A stretch of DNA of 64,000 nucleotides from an uncultured Paracoccaceae bacterium. Its GTDB lineage: Bacteria; Pseudomonadota; Alphaproteobacteria; Rhodobacterales; Rhodobacteraceae. Every line of letters begins with the position of its first letter. The first letter of the stretch is position 1. Position numbers and translations under genes: made by a program. Where the stretch lies: the NCBI GenBank assembly GCA_947503935.1, contig CANNFR010000011.1:110178-174177 (forward strand). The letters are read 5' to 3'. This document shows positions 63,927-64,000 of the stretch, piece after piece. Below the pieces are notes generated by a model that was not told the DNA's origin, did not search any database, and saw only the letters and a program-made list of their open reading frames with translations.

Positions 63927-64000
63927 GGGTCTGTGGACATTCAGGATTCCCATTGGCTCTGATTTCTGATTCAAACTTCCAAAATGGAGGTTTGAATGAA
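63927..64000 (+). mobile_element. Possible left end of an insertion sequence (IS5-like), with start of its gene
   Basis: After CTAG (63924-63927) the sequence GGGTCTGTGGACATTCAGG looks like an IS5-group terminal inverted repeat, and CTAG fits the target site such elements prefer. About 70 bases in, GGAGG (63986-63990) and ATG (63996) could start a transposase gene that lies outside the window. The segment is more AT-rich than the region to its left. The right end and the transposase cannot be seen, so this is tentative. Confidence 0.35.

Overview
The window looks like chromosomal DNA from a marine alphaproteobacterium of the Rhodobacteraceae (Roseobacter group). GC is high and genes are densely packed. 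It carries a SAM-II riboswitch in front of metZ, a PccR-controlled propionyl-CoA pathway, an adrenodoxin-like FdVI-type ferredoxin, a TRAP transporter, and the DUF3305/DUF3306/TorD/formate dehydrogenase gene order known from this family. No rRNA, tRNA, CRISPR array or prophage was seen. The only hint of a mobile element is a possible insertion-sequence left end in the last ~75 bases.

Layout. 1-13.5 kb: a partial conserved gene, thiamine pyrophosphokinase, L-serine ammonia-lyase, rpiA-gor, the hflK-hflC-DUF2065-degP membrane proteolysis block, a ferredoxin, a VCBS-repeat protein, purD and xseA. 13.5-20 kb: an AlkB-like membrane di-iron protein with a long disordered tail, a small Bud32-like kinase, ftsY, a periplasmic unknown, an EamA transporter and yciB. 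20-26.8 kb: a GST, SAM-II-controlled metZ, folE2, a DUF1287 protein, trkH and a class V aminotransferase. 26.8-39.1 kb: the propionate region, with regulator pccR, a Bcr/CflA transporter, pccB, several small lipoproteins, pccA, a DUF4174 protein and methylmalonyl-CoA mutase. Candidate PccR boxes lie in front of both pccR and pccB. No epimerase gene is present here.

39.1-51.5 kb is a divergent formate dehydrogenase region. Rightward are DUF3305, DUF3306, a TorD-type chaperone, a small Tat peptide, the alpha, beta and gamma subunits and a 41-residue membrane peptide. Leftward, with overlapping ends, are a multi-cluster ferredoxin-like protein, DUF6494, an Mrp/ApbC P-loop carrier, a biotin/lipoate-ligase-like protein, a DUF6505-like protein and a short unknown. 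Gene content suggests an Fe-S and cofactor assembly line serving a periplasmic, cysteine-type (not selenocysteine) formate dehydrogenase.

51.6-60.7 kb is a catabolic region: an M19 dipeptidase, a bile-acid-symporter-like carrier, a winged-helix regulator and a TRAP transporter, facing a fused 5-oxoprolinase/hydantoinase across a promoter with a strong palindrome. It plausibly takes up and degrades pyroglutamate, small peptides or cyclic amides. 60.8-64 kb holds an SH3b/beta-gamma-crystallin-like secreted protein, gph, a thioredoxin-like protein and rpe.
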